64,000 bases of DNA from contig BQMF02000045.1 of the NCBI GenBank assembly GCA_027922465.2, positions 1,302,001 to 1,366,000 of the forward strand. Direction: 5' to 3'. Under the pieces are notes generated by a model that saw only the letters and a list, made by a program, of their open reading frames with translations, did not search any database and was not told where the DNA came from. The stretch comes from Turritopsis dohrnii. Taxonomy: Eukaryota > Cnidaria > Hydrozoa > Anthoathecata > Oceaniidae. This document shows, in pieces, positions 11,558 to 24,434 of this stretch (positions are counted from its first letter, which is position 1; each line of letters begins with the position of its first letter). The position numbers and the translations under genes were made by a program.

Positions 11558-12383
11558 CTGACCTAAACAAGGTCCCAGCTGGAACCGTCAGGAACCGGCT
11601 GGAACCACCAGGAACCACCAGGAACCGGCAGTAAATAATTCAGGAACCAGCTGGAACCAGCACAGTTACAAAATATTTTAAAAAAAGACGTGGTCATTCT
11701 CGTACAACGTATCGTGTTCACGATCCCCGCTCGCGATCAGAATTTGTTGTGATACTTTGGATGTATGGAAATATGTATGTCCAAACGTACCTAGATGAGA
11801 AACATAGAAATATCAGCGTTTTTTAACACGGACAAACGACCAGGCTTTTAAACGAAAACAGCATGTGAAGCGAGATCGCATGGAAAAAGCCTCTTCGTAA
11901 GCCCACCACTGTTGAGAAGTGGTGTCCATCGATTCTTCGATCTTCTTTATTATTTCAAATATGTATAGTTCAGATTCAGATGAAGCCGTTCCAAAGCCGT
12001 TATCTGAGGATATCAACACAAAAATTTTTAACTAAATAAATTAACCACTTTTGCATTGATTTTGTAACTATTTTTAAGGTACATATCCCACATATTCCGA
12101 GTATTCTTATGTATCCCACCCATCCCTGTGCTACAGTATTTTATTTAAAATTGATTCAGTTTGGTCACTGACAATTCTGGCCTATGGGTCCCTATTTTGG
12201 TCACTACGGAAATTCAAATATTTGAGTGCGTGAAACCACTGTTTAGCAATGATTCTCTGTTGGTTCCAGCTGGTTCCTGAATTATTTACTGCCGGTTCCT
12301 GGTGGTTCCAGCTGGTTCTTTGCTGGTTCCTGGTGGTTCCAGCCGGTTCCTGATGGTTCCAGCTGGGTCCTTGTTTTAGTCAG
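11558..12383. mobile_element. TA-flanked element with GGTTCC-rich inverted repeats
   Basis: The left end CTGACCTAAACAAGGTCCCA pairs with the right end (reverse complement CTGACTAAAACAAGGACCCA), and both ends are flanked by TA (11556-11557, 12384-12385). Subterminal blocks consist of many GGTTCC/GGAACC words separated by AGCTG or ACCA, 11578-11660 on the left and 12258-12365 on the right in opposite orientation. 826 bp, non-autonomous. Its right part (from about 12130) is repeated at 25793-26039. One 68-codon minus ORF (11813-12019) is internal and unrecognised. Confidence 0.75.
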
Positions 12384-13890
12384 TACAATAATTTTCTTTC
12401 AGTTTAAAATATTTAACTGTTCTTCTTAAATGGATATAAAGTTCTTTTCTCCGGTGAATTTCAATACACAAGGGACTTGTAAACCCTCGTCATTGTTAAA
12501 TCTCATCCCAGTTACTTTAGCAGTACAATTCGCTTGAGTATGACTTCGTAAATAAAACATTTTGATACACACTGTAGGATGTATTAGCGGGATTCGGAAA
12601 AATCATGTTTCGTTTACACGAAACTATTTTTCTATTGATTTGTATGGAATTGTATACAACTTAAGGCTGAAATACATTACCATACAGTTAATCTAACAAG
12701 ATCCGATCATTAAAGTTTGTGGTCAAAACTTTGTTATTTACGTCTGTAATAAACGAGCAAAACTGTTGTTATTGCCTCGTTCTTTCAAACGCAAATAACA
12801 GACTTTTAACCATAACGATAGCATGATCGCATCTTGTTAGCTTAACACACTCATTGGTCAGCGCCGCAAGGAAGCTGATCTTTCATTTCCCCGTGTCTGT
12901 CAGTCAGTCAGTCATTCCGTGTGTAATGTCGCAGTTGTAGGCTGATACCATGCAGGCTGCCAGAATTCAGGCTATTTTGGTCCGTGGTTCAATTAAGAAT
13001 TGTTTCGTGATGGAGTAGTTACATATTTTTTTCATGGTAAGTGTGGCATAATTAAAAAAATGGAACAGGCACTTCTTAGAAGAAAGATTCAGCGTCAGTT
13101 CGTTTGCGAAATTTTGAAATGGATCGGAGTGCATTCATACATATTATACCCATCCTACCAAGAAGGCAAAAGAGTTGTCATAACTGTGACCGTGTATTTT
13201 GAGTGACTTTAGATTATATATATACGGACTTTTGTGGAGTTATTTGTGTGTTTACTAATATTGGTGATGTGTAAGGGTAAAATGACCTAATGGATATGAT
13301 TAGCTCTGCTGCTGCTTCCAAGGGTCCATATTCTCTTGGATATACATGTTTCCATTTTCTATCTTGTCTGTTGTTTTTATTATAATCATTCATTCGAGTT
13401 AATACTCTACCTGAACTAAAAAGCAAAGAAAAATTGATTTTATCGCTTTTTTTTGTTTAAAACCTTATGGTAAAAAATAATTGGATTCTATACAAACCAA
13501 CAGTGCATATATTTATTTATTTGATATTAATTTCGATTTTATTAAATCATCTTCAGCTCTAAAATACATTTTAAAAAAATGTCTAAAGTCAAGTACTATT
13601 TACATTGTTATACACTTGACTTTATTATTGTTTCTAGAGAGCAAATAAACAGATAAAATATTTTGTAATGTATAATAAAGAGTATTTTTCCTGGGAAGGT
13701 GTACTATGCTCACAGGAATATGAATTGATTAATATATATATATATATATATTCTATAATGAAACTTGTTACACAGAAATTAAATAATAAATGTTAATGTT
13801 TATAAACATTACTTCACTTGGTAAGTCATCTATATAAAAGTTGTTTTGTTGTACGTTGTTATTGCTAGCAACTAAAGTAATGCCGAAGTA
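12384..13890. other. non-coding, part repeated at 26040-26338
   Basis: 12384-12680 recurs at 26040-26335 and includes TTAGCGGGATTCGGAAAAAT, a word also present at 22530 and 30855. The rest shows no gene; a (TA)n tract lies at 13732-13750. Confidence 0.5.
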
Positions 13891-14782
13891 CGATGGCCCT
13901 GAAGGTTCATTCGTGAGCACTAAAAAATGTGCTACGCATATACTTTTTTGTGCCACGCATAAAACTTTTTGTGTTACGCATAAATTTTTGTGCTACGCAT
14001 ATACTTTTTTGTGCTACACATAGAAGTTTTTGTGCTACACATAAATGTTTGTGTTACGCGCATTTATTTTCTGTGTAAAGTGCTTCGCATTTATTTCGAC
14101 CTCATTTCCATTCTGGTCTGTATATTGTTGACAATTTCGTGCATTCTCATCCATGTGCATAATGATGGTGGATCACATGCTTACGAAGTGAACTACCTCT
14201 ACCTTGAAAAACTTCTTTTTTGATTATGTTAGTTATCTCTTCTCTATTTTCTTCATCTTTTTTGAAATCTCCTCCTAAGACCAAGCCTAGTTAAAAGCCT
14301 TTTCAGCGTTGACAAGCTGATAACATGGTTGTGTTGGACAGCTAGAAAGGAGATGATTTCTACGTTTGTATAACTATGGCCAAAATACAAAGTTACTAAC
14401 GACTCTAGTGTTATTGGAGAGGATGTAGATTTAAGAACGTAATTTAACGCTGTACGTCGTTCCTCATCAAGTCTTCCCATGTTTTTAGCGCGCTTTTTTG
14501 CTTTTTGCACCATGTAACATTACACACTAAATAGCATAAATTATAATTTATTTGCGCTAACAAACAAAAAACACAAACATGAAAAAAGTATATTTGTGCC
14601 ACAATGTAAAAAATGTGTAGCACAAAAATATCTGTGTAGAGAAAAGATTTATGCGTAACCCAAAAAAGCTATGCGTAACACAAAAAAATCTATGCGTAGG
14701 CCAAAATATTCTATGCGTAGCCCAAAAAATTCTACGCGTGGCACATTTTTTTCTGGGTGCATATGAGCCTTCAGGGCCATCG
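13891..14782. mobile_element. TA-flanked element carrying an integrase-like ORF
   Basis: The terminal words CGATGGCCCTGAAGG and CCTTCAGGGCCATCG are inverted, each bordered by TA (13889-13890, 14783-14784). Inside each end lie several copies of a ~20-bp word, of the form TGTGCTACGCATA followed by T-rich bases, on the left in plus and on the right in minus orientation. These are large subterminal repeats. Between them lies the minus-strand ORF 14253-14513. 892 bp in all, so deleted relative to any autonomous parent. Confidence 0.75.
14253..14513 (-). CDS. N-terminal fragment of an integrase-core-type protein
   Basis: An 86-residue frame starting MVQKAKKRAKNMGRLDEER. The segment LYFGHSYTNVEIISFLAVQH followed by ISLSTLKRLLTRLGLRRR looks like the N-terminal helix-turn-helix of the multi-copy animal proteins that carry an rve integrase core (the pattern 'Y.. 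G.+N.EI...L...HG..IS..TL.R.L...GL.R'). That assignment is from memory of the family, not a search. The catalytic DDE domain is absent, as the frame stops right after the HTH. It sits between the inverted repeats of 13891-14782, which suggests it is what remains of that element's transposase. Confidence 0.45.
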   Translation of the reverse strand: MVQKAKKRAKNMGRLDEERRTALNYVLKSTSSPITLESLVTLYFGHSYTNVEIISFLAVQHNHVISLSTLKRLLTRLGLRRRFQKR

Positions 14783-15653
14783 TACCGAAGTGTATATATT
14801 TGACAATGTTGAAGCGTATATTTCTTTTCCTCAGTAAAAAGAAAGAGGGAAACTAAGTTGTGCTTTTCCATGATTCGAAAGGCAATGTCTCATAAATTTC
14901 ATTTCAATCTACAGAAAGTACCCAATGCTTTGTTTATTTATTAGATACAGTGTTAGTTAAAAATTCTAAAAAATTCATTTTATGTAATCAAATTTATGAA
15001 TTCACTCAAATCAACACAATGATTTTCCCTTCATTGTTTGTGTTACTAAGATCTGATCCTAAAGGTTTTTGTAAACAATTTGTCAATGGCTTCTGGTTAT
15101 GTTAATTATAATGCATGGTAATCAGGACATTTACTCATTCTCAAATATGTGTATAGTAAATCGGAGTTTGTGCATTTGTAATTATCAATATTATATTAAT
15201 CTGTGAAATGTGTACCTGAAAATTTGATGCAATTTTTGGATTTGAACTCTCTGCTTGCAATTGTACATCCTGTTTGAAAGGAAGTGTAGTGTTTATTTCT
15301 CCTATTGGTTAAGAATTTCCCCGTGTCTGTGGGTGGTTATTCAATCATTTTGTGTATAATTTTCTTGTTATCTTTAAATTTTTCGGTTCAAAATCAGAAA
15401 CTTTGATTCTTAGCATTAATTCTTGAACAATATGGCTTAATAATTTAATAATCTAATTAAAGGAATATTGAAGTTTTTATGTTAAATCTTTAAAGTTTTC
15501 TTTGGTGCTGACCTTAAGGCCTAAGGGCCTCTTGTTACCATTTAAATTATCAGTTTAATTTTTTTAAACAAAAGAAAACGTGATACATAGCGAATTAAAT
15601 AAAAACAAGAAACGCTATGCATTTGAACAAATCGCGTAAAAGTTTTATGAATA
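14783..15653. other. non-coding, no gene seen
   Basis: AT-rich. 15535-15600 recurs at 26337-26400 as part of the mosaic left flank of the second duplicated copy. Confidence 0.45.
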
Positions 15654-16130
15654 CACGCTTTTTTTTCATAAGAACAATTTTATAAGAACACGAGCCTCAG
15701 ATTTGGCCAAAAAATAAGAACAAAATAAGAACAACCCGAGGCTCAAATCATTTTCCAAAAATTAAGAACAGCCTGAGCCTGAATTTTCTTGGAAAATAAG
15801 AACAGTTCATGATGTGAATTCTCTCATTGGTAAATGGTTTAGAAGGTTATTGGTTTTTTTTTCACCTCCAATAAATGTGCGAATGGGTCATTACCGAACA
15901 GCAACCATACTTTTTGCCAGTTGTTTTTAAAAAATATTTCTATTTTACTGGAAGTAAATATATATATATATAAATATATATATAAGAAGAACAAAATGAG
16001 GCTGAAATTTGAAACTGTGTTCTTAAAGCAAAGAACAAAATAAGAACAATTCAGGCTGAAAAAGGCTCAAAAAATAAGAACAGCCAGCCTCAGGTCAGAT
16101 TTTACTGGTTCTTATAAAAAAAAAAGCGTG
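15654..16130. mobile_element. MITE with CACGCTTTTTTTT ends and ATAAGAACA repeats
   Basis: The inverted ends are CACGCTTTTTTTT and its complement, with TA outside each (15652-15653, 16131-16132). The interior is built of many ATAAGAACA and GAGCCTCA/TGAGGCT words in inverted arrangement. 477 bp, no coding capacity. A (TA)n tract lies at 15958-15985. Confidence 0.75.
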
Positions 16131-18326
16131 TAATATTTAAAAACCATTCAATCCCTTCTGCACATGTGCAAGAAGAAAAGCAGCCAAAAGAATGCTTTTG
16201 ATCGAAATTAAGTTAATTTTGTTTGGAAGAATAAGATGTCAAATTTCCTTTATTAACCCACAGACAAATAAAAAAATCTTGATCAATTTGGAATGACGAC
16301 ATCATGTTAGGAACTCCTACAGACAAAAACAAAATTAAAAAAAAGTGTATATCACAGATCAAAAAGTCAGTGCAAATTGAAAACTTTGTTCTTCAAACCA
16401 CAAGTTAATCTGCAAATATTGAGATAGATATTGCAAAAATAAAGCATAAAGGTAAAAACAACCTCAATGATTTATCATACCTCCGAAATTATGAAGTCAC
16501 CTAAAGTTAATACAACTGAAGACTAGTTCAAATATAAAGTGTCTTATACGGCAGTGAAGAATTTATTGTACAGTGTGAAAAAACTTTGTGTTCCCCTCCA
16601 GAGATGATAAAAGAAGATCTAAGAATTACAAATTTAAGAACAAGTGGATTTTCATAACCAAGGACTTCCAAGATATAAGTCTACATTATTACATGCATTC
16701 AAAAATAACTTTATATAATGTATATACCTCTGAATGGCAAAATTCTGTTTTTTTTGGTATGAAATATGTAATATTAAGGATATCTGATGACAGTATGACA
16801 TACATTTTTAGTCATGTACTGTCAATGTTCCTAATTACAGACAGCCTTCCTAATTACGGACACAAAACAAAACATATTCTTTAAATTAAAAACACGGCAC
16901 ACAGGATCTAATCTAGAATGGAAGGGCAGTGACCGGCAGAAGGAAAAAGGGAACATTATGAACATCCAAGGGGCACTTTTATTAGAAAAAGGTCAACTTG
17001 CGCTTTATTTTGGTGGGTTAAACCTGTGACCCCCCAATACAAGAGTGATTTTTGAAGTTTTTAAAGTGAAATAAATTTTAAAACAAAAGAACGTAGAGGG
17101 CAGCGTCCGATCAACAGACTCTCTTTCGGCCTAGATTAGACCCTGGCGCATCTCGTACTGTCAACCAAACTATAATAAAATAAACCTCTAAATCAGAGAT
17201 AAGCATATTTATTTCAATGCAATAAAATTACAGTTAGAATTTATTTTTCTTAATTTCAAAGATTTCTTTTACAACAGTTTCTTCTAAAATTGCCTGTTCT
17301 CTTGGGACCCACACACTGTTTTGTGAGCTCTGTGTACAGTGATAACCATATTAACAGAAAAAAATGGCCACATGTAATATTGGTAATACCATCACATGAA
17401 ACAGAGGGTTTTGACTGAGGGTATGATTCTAGAAAGTTAATTTCATCATAAAATAAATCAAATATATATATATATAAAAAAGTTTTGTACGTCAATCAGA
17501 GGAGGAGGACATTTGTAGAGTATATATTAAAATTAGATATCATAATGAAAGGCCATTATGATTCTACATGGTCAATTCTTCACGTGTTGCTGCTAATAAT
17601 TGCTCTGTCTCACAAAACATTTTATTCAGTTATACATGGAATCTTTGTTTACTTTTTATACCATCAATGAATCTAATTACACATGGTACAAGATATCCTT
17701 GTAGGGGATATGCAGTCAGTGTTTTGAATTTCTATTTATTATGGTGATTCCAGTAATAAGGATCATTGACAGTAAAAGTTAAAAAGTATATAATATATAT
17801 ATTATATATATATTGGGGCTGGGGGCAGCTAAATGGCAGCATACAAGCATTCTTGATGTTCGAGCTGAGGAGGAAATTGAGCTGAGCTGTACCTGTCCAA
17901 AGCTTAAAAGGCTTTTTTACAACCCACACACACAACTTGTTTAAGCAAAGTCCAAAGACCTTTTGTGAGCCTTAGAAAATCTCAGATATTTTTTCCAAAA
18001 AAAATAAAACGTGTCCTTTTCACTCTGCTTACAAAATATTGAGAAATTCAATTTAGAAAAGAATTATCTTTTTCATCTGCATTTTTTTAAAAATCAAATG
18101 AAATAAATTATGGTAACAGACCAAATCGATTATAGAAACTTACTATTTTTCAAAAGCACTTTTTCTGCAGTTTATTTTCAAACAGTTGATTGCTGAGGGT
18201 ATCGCATGCGTGCGTACCATGAATATCTTAGACTGTGATTTGCAAGTGCAATGGCATAAAGGCTATTTTTTGGCTTCACGACGACGATCGGTTTGCATTC
18301 CAAACACCTCGCGTAACCGCGATTTG
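16131..18326. other. non-coding; diverged repeat pieces and TA tracts
   Basis: No supported gene. 16793-16870 and 17840-18060 are diverged relatives of the repeats at 33.8-38.3 kb (shared GAGCTGAGCT, GTCAAT-TTCCTAATTAC and TTACAAAA-ATTGAGAA words). TA microsatellites lie at 17461-17476 and 17790-17812. 16902-17145 has imperfect inverted ends (GGATCTAATCTAG / CTAGATTAGACC), possibly a small MITE. Confidence 0.4.
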
Positions 18327-19977
18327 AATAAAGTTCCCGTGGGCAAAATCGACGATTATTAGTAGAGTTGTTTGTGAATTTTTCACTTCAAAGTCATTAG
18401 AAACTTCACATCAACACTTGAAATAAGCGTGCAAAGTAATGATGATCTCTTAATAACTCGAACTTTTTTCTGTTATCAAATGCCTCGATAACTGGAACAT
18501 TCGATAACTGGAACTATTTTTTCGTCCCCGTGGTGGTTCGAGTTTTTGGGGTTCAATAAATCTGTACTACCAAAAGAGGCCCCAACCGATGCGCTAAGAA
18601 CATTTTTGAAAAATACTACCTCTTGATAGCCACGGTATATTTTTACGGCATCTGAAGCTGGTAAGTACAATATGGTAATAGTAACCATTCCTTCAGATTG
18701 TCGTGGGTTCAAATCAACCACGAGGTAGTGAAGTCTCCTCTCACTGTTGATTGATATAGCATAATGCAAAATGTGTGATAAGAATAACCAGTTGACACGC
18801 TTAATAATCAGAACTATCTATAATGATCTAGTTTTTTCTTTTTTTTTTCTTCAATTACACTCAAACGAGTCTGAGGTTGTTATTTAAGAAAACGTCTAGC
18901 GACTTCCATAATAAAGAAGACGAACCTGCATTTGATGGGTGAATGCTAAATGTTGTGTGGCTTGTTGCTCTCCCCTTTCCATCACTACTGCTTTAACTAC
19001 TTCACCGACTGTTTCTTCCATGATATTCTTGTATATAAGAAAAGCATGTTTTTCTGAGACTCCGTAACGTCACATAACCATATCACCTTTGCAAATCAAT
19101 TAAAACAGACATATTGCTTATCTTCATAAAAAATGAATAATTGATTTTTTATGAAAACCAAATCAAAAGGAAAGATTAAAACATAAAGCATTGTTATCGG
19201 CATTAGATTTCATCAGAGATATATAAAAAACATATCACATCTTTGATTTCTTTGCCTCTTAAAAATTCTAAAGATCTAAAATCCTGTATGGAAGTGTGAA
19301 AGTTAAGCCTGTATTCCATTGCATATTGCCAAAGTAACTACACAAAGGTTACCTTACAAAAACATTTGATATTTTTTATATAGGCCTGCAAGCCTACAAA
19401 GCTAAAAAGCTAAAATCTTTATAACAAATGTTTATGTAAACTTCAAAGGGGAGTAACTACAGCTTGCTCAGAGTTTGGGGACATTTTTGAAAAATACTAC
19501 CTCTACATTGCCTATAAAAGCACTCAAAATCTACAATTTCTACATGATTCTCATTTTTAGAAAAGGAAAAATCAAATTCCTTTTAATTATCCCACTGTGG
19601 AGACAATAAGAAAATATTATTAAGTAGCTAATAAGAAACAATAGAATTGAATCGAGGCAAGACTTGATAGCAAGGCAGTAACACCAAAACTTCCAGATGA
19701 ATCAGAGGAATCAACTAGTAGCCGTTCAAGTAAAATCATTGTCAGGATGATGGTGCATTTTCTATAATGTCTAAGTTTAAATTTACGTAAGTCATTAAGA
19801 TCCATTGAAATTAGATTTTTTTCATATATAACCACGTAAATAGCAAAAATCAACTTCTTCCTCTGTAATCCACATAACTCTGTAAGTAGAAAGTAGCAGT
19901 AGGAAATGTAAATATTGTCATTTAAATCAATTTTAAGTATGATAGCCGATGGCTTCGTTGATGAAATAGTAGTCGGA

Positions 19978-20085
19978 TTACTTGTCGTTACTGCCGACAC
20001 GACTCATTCGTGGGCTTTTCGTGTGTCGGCGAGACATTGTGTCAAATTCGGACAGTTCATTTTGAAGGTCTTTAAGACGCTCCAG
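19978..20085 (-). CDS. possible C-terminal exon, basic Ser/Arg tail
   Basis: On the minus strand, codons from 20085 read LERLKDLQNELSEFDTMSRR and end in SRVGSNDK then TAA at 19978. The composition is convincingly protein-like: a heptad-type helix followed by a basic Ser-rich tail. A stop lies directly upstream, so the exon would start at an acceptor AG at 20081-20080. A strong donor (CAG then GTACGT) at 20141/20140 could feed it, but that implies a 61-nt intron, shorter than the other introns modelled here. The only difference seen in the second copy (28313-28420) is silent (AAT/AAC). No upstream exons were found and the family is unrecognised. Confidence 0.3.
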   Translation of the reverse strand: MERLKDLQNELSEFDTMSRRHTKSPRMSRVGSNDK

Positions 20086-22154
20086 TCATATGTCTTGCAG
20101 TCGTGTGAAATAGTAGTCGGTAAATTTGGTCACAACGTACCTGACCAGTATAACACTTCATAAGACCTTCCTTGAATACCAGCTTACATGTCAAAGAACA
20201 CGTCGAACTATCTTACTCAACAATTTTCGTCATGAACTTTAATTACCTGATAATTATGTATTTTTCTGAATTGCAGCAATCTTTCACTAAAAAAACGTGG
20301 GATTTATAATTGTTTTGCAATAAACAACGTTTATGATGAAATAGGAACAAAACGTTTGTTATTTTTTACTAATCAGCGAACTAGATAATGCGAACTTATC
20401 CTTTCCTCATTCTCCGTATGATTTTATATACAATGTTTTTGCTTCTCTGGTGGCGCCTCTCCACTAAACCCAAATATGACGGCAGATAAATCTGAATCGG
20501 CAGCGAGCCAAACGAAAAGACTTTTTCTAACTTTTTTAAAACTGTTTCAACTCAACATTTATCACAGCTTTATAATCGATTCCTGTGTCAAAAGAAACCT
20601 AATTAGTTTTCAAGCTTATTAGACTGTTTATGTATAGTTTCTAGTGGCTTTATGGGGATTCAATTACAAAACTACTCCACTAAGTCGTGTATAAACTCTT
20701 ATAAATGTATAACAAATATGGTTTTGTGGAAACAAAGCATGATTTTATGTTTTAGGCTAACAGATTATTTAGCGTAACTTTCTTTGCTTATTTTTAGCAA
20801 AATTGGCTACAATTTTAAAAAGGTGATTTAGATAGATATTTATTAACTGCATTTGAATAACACTGCGTTAAATTACATGTTTTCCGGAAATCTGTTAGCA
20901 GAGAATGTGAGGAATATCTTAGTTCAGAAAACATGAAAGTTGGGGTTTTCATGTTTTCTGGAAATAAACATGAGGTATGAGAGTTTTCTGTTATAAATAT
21001 CACATTTTCTCCCCAGAAAACTTCATACCTCTAATTTTCCAATTATCTGAACAGAAAACTTCTTGCTTGTTTCAAGATGCTGGAGGTTTTATGTGGCTTA
21101 GTCTGATATTGGAAAATAATAAATTTTTTGGAAACGACGCAAAGACTATTTAAGGCGGGGTGTACGCGAGACCATATTGTATGAATCTCACTACACGTTG
21201 TCCAGTTTTACACATCAAGCCATTTACACGATGTACCCTGCAGTCACCTAGTAACTTTGGCTTACTAAAGTTCTTCCAAATACCCTGGTTCTAATTTAAA
21301 TGCAAATGGAATCTGGTTTTTAAATACATGCTTATGCATCCTCATCATGCATTTAGATATTTCAAGATTTCACTTTGTTCACCAAATACTCTGGTTCTCA
21401 TTTAAATATCTGGTTGACTTGGAAACTTTGAATACTCGCTTATGCATCTTTGTCATGCATTGAAATATTACAAATGTTTCACTTAGTTCACCCAAACAAT
21501 CTGGTTCCAATTTAATTGCAAAAAGAATCTGGTGAACTTGGAAACTTTGAAATTGACAATTAAAGCTTAACCAAAATTTGAATAACAGTGTACAAGACAC
21601 ATATGAAAATTACGTTTCAGATGATATGAAAATTAGTACAGATCAAAATGTTAAGCCATAATCGACTGATCACCAAAAAAGTGTGTTGAACATGGTACAA
21701 TCAATAACTGTACAGTATTTCAGGAATGGGTCAGCTTCTAAGGAGAATGGAAACGAGTCAAAGAAACACAATTAAGAATTAAATTAAATAATTAAAGCAA
21801 TAAAGAATTATCAAGAATTATCAAGAATTATTCATTATTATAATGCATATCACTTCCTTTATTGTGGGTACCACCCGTTCAACAAAATAAAAAACATTCT
21901 AGATAATGAATTAATCAAAAGTGATAACGTGTGCACTATTTTCCGCATTTTCGAAAGTAAGATCTTGAAATGGTGCAACATTCTACAAGATAAGAGCCCA
22001 CGCAAAACTGCAAGCATGTCTCCACGCTCTTAAGTAGTGAAAGATGAAATAAGGAAGAGAATCCCTGGTAACGAATTGGTGATTCCAAATGATATAAATG
22101 TTGAGGAAGCATATTTTGAAATTGAAACAGAAACAGTTATTGTTTCTGTCTGCA

Positions 22155-22478
22155 ATGGAGTCATCCAAGCGTTTTTCAAGGGATCAAGCCACACAGATGA
22201 CGATCATCGCTCCGCAGGTAACCATCATCACAGAGAACAATTACGAGGGAATAATTCATTTTGTGACTGTCACCGATTCGCATGAAGTGTATAAATATGA
22301 AAACAACTACCGGGAGTCAGGAAGTTATCACTCTTGTTTTGTCATAGAAGATATTGAAAAAGAACGTGTTTATTGCCCCATGTCAATACTGAGGATGGCA
22401 TTGGGCGAAGACGATACGTTGATGGAATTTTTCTATTCATTTTGGTTGGATTTGTTTTTGAATATATTTGAAAGATAA
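22155..22478 (+). CDS. small unrecognised protein, duplicated gene copy 1
   Basis: The frame from the ATG at 22155 encodes 107 residues beginning MESSKRFSRDQATQMTIIAP and ending FWLDLFLNIFER. It has no signal peptide; the C-terminal ~20 residues are hydrophobic and aromatic. The frame is open upstream to 22098, so the start is uncertain. Compared with copy 2 (30490-30807) there are five substitutions, three of them silent (ACG/ACC, GCT/GCC, TTG/TTA) and two mild (Ser/Gly, Met/Leu), plus one 6-bp deletion that keeps the frame. That pattern favours real coding in this frame over the overlapping frame 22037-22285. A donor-like CAG/GTAACC at 22215-22221 leaves open that this is one exon of a larger gene. 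Confidence 0.4.
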   Translation: MESSKRFSRDQATQMTIIAPQVTIITENNYEGIIHFVTVTDSHEVYKYENNYRESGSYHSCFVIEDIEKERVYCPMSILRMALGEDDTLMEFFYSFWLDLFLNIFER

Positions 22479-24434
22479 ATTCAATTCAATTTTTCATTGT
22501 ATCAATAACAAAAATGATTCCTTCATTAGCGGGATTCGGAAAAATCATGTTTCGTTTACACAAAACTATTTTTCTATAGATTTGTAGGGAATTATATACA
22601 ACTTGGTAGAGTTGTTCGTGAATTTTTCTCTACAAAGTCATTAGAAATATCACATCAACACTTGAAATAAGCGTGAAAAGTAATGTTTCTTTTGATACAA
22701 CAAAAGGCTTTAAATCTCTGAAGTACAGTTTTAGTAGAAAGTTTTAAAAAAATTCTCACAAGTAATTGATTTTTTTCGTGTAATAGGAACGTCAAGTTTA
22801 CGAATCTCCCTAACATGAACATGTCTAGTGAGTGCAATACATGAATCTATCAAGCAATACATTATGTGGATTTTCTTTGGATCACCCATGATTGCCGTTA
22901 GATTTTATTAGCTACGTCAGCAAATCGACAATATCATCATTAAGTTTTTTATACTTCCTACATCCTTCTACCACGTATAGTTTTTTTAATCGTCAAAATG
23001 TTGTTTTAGGGTAATTTAAAAACGCTCTCTAAAATTCATCGGCAATTCCTTTGGGTTTTTTTCTTTTTTGTTTGGTTTTTGGTTTTTGTTGGTGGAACAA
23101 TGTAGGCAAGATTTCTCCTCATTCTGATGTAGCATAAGATCTGCATTCCCAATTTTTGGAGCAAGTATATATTGACATTTTTTGTAACATGTCTAGCCAA
23201 ATATACTAAATTCGTCGTCTTAATCTATCCTCTTTTACCCCTGGATCCAAACGGACATATACACATCGACACCTGCGCAACTGCTTTCGATTGTAATCAA
23301 CGAAATCAACGAAAGCGTAGTCGGCAATGCGATACAGGATGTCATTATGATTTAATTTGTTTGTGTATATGTGTTTCAGACAATATTAATGCCAAAACGT
23401 TTAGCATTAAGTTACCAAATTCTACACATTGCATTCAAACCTTAACTCGAACTGATGTACTCAGGAACTTTTTTCATTTCGAAAACAAAGGATAAATAAG
23501 TATTGATTGTCAGGATGAAATCACTGTGTACAATTGAAACATCTTCTTTAACCAATAAACAAGATATCATCGAACTTTCTACTGATGGAAACTTTGTCAC
23601 CACAGTATGACCAAGCAACATTAATGCCACAGCTGTATGTTCCTTATACGAGGAAAAACTGTTTCCATCACATAATATGTTATCCAGTTATTCTGCAGGT
23701 ATCTGGATAATAACCCAATGAACATCATAAACGTCGTAATTTAATGTGGCAACGTAAAGGTCATCTATATTTGCGACAATGAGTGACGTTCAATTCATAT
23801 CGTCCACAGGACGTCATCAAATAACCTTGGAAAACATAGGAAGACTCTTTTGCGATATCACTGCAACGTCACTAGGTTGTCATGTGACGCCATCATAACT
23901 TACTGTCAATGTTTAAAAACGTGCTTGAACCATGATGCAAAACAAAACTTTTCTCCTTACGGAAGACACTATGGAATTGAATAAATGCATATTCTCGGTT
24001 AAAACGTCTTGAAGATATACAGCTTCCGAAAATAATATATATACTAAACTTGTCTATATAGAATTCTTGTATGTAAATAACAACTAACAATCAACTGATT
24101 GTATATGTCCAGCTATGTTCGATGATCGATCAAAGCAGAAGAAGAACAGACCTAAATTTTATAACATCATCTACATCATTTCACAAAAATGTGTAGATAC
24201 AGCAAAGTAACATGGTGGTTTTTCAAGCTTAATTTTTCGTTATTCTCACTTTTCTTTTTTTATTATTTATTAATTAATTAATTTTCAAGAAAATTGCTTA
24301 AGTGGAACATTAGATAAGTCTCGTGGAAGTTTCCCTAATTGAGGGCATACTGTATTACGAAGTGTCATATGTTAAGGTTGAATTAGGTCTCCCCTCTAGT
24401 CGAAAAGGGAAAGCCTCCATAATTATGATATTAA

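Larger units (their letters stand above)
18327..24434. repeat. large duplicated segment, copy 1
   Basis: From about 18327 to AATTATGATATTAA at 24434 the sequence recurs at 26402-33250 in the same orientation with few differences. Position offsets are 8343, then 8335, then 8329, and 8816 after two extra pieces in copy 2. Copy 1 lacks a ~275-bp piece that copy 2 has at about 26514-26790. It holds the small ORF 22155-22478 and the minus-strand terminal exon 19978-20085. It may be a recent tandem duplication or two haplotypes placed side by side in the assembly. Confidence 0.9.

Noticed and set aside
18700..18725. GGGTTCAAATC, similar to a tRNA T-loop (also near 27045)
   Set aside because: No acceptor stem, D-arm or anticodon arm could be paired upstream at the required distance. 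It lies in a repeat.
19620..20000. 126-codon minus ORF identical in both duplicated copies (also 27955-28335)
   Set aside because: Identity reflects the recent duplication. The frame overlaps the better-supported 19978-20085 frame and has no recognisable features.
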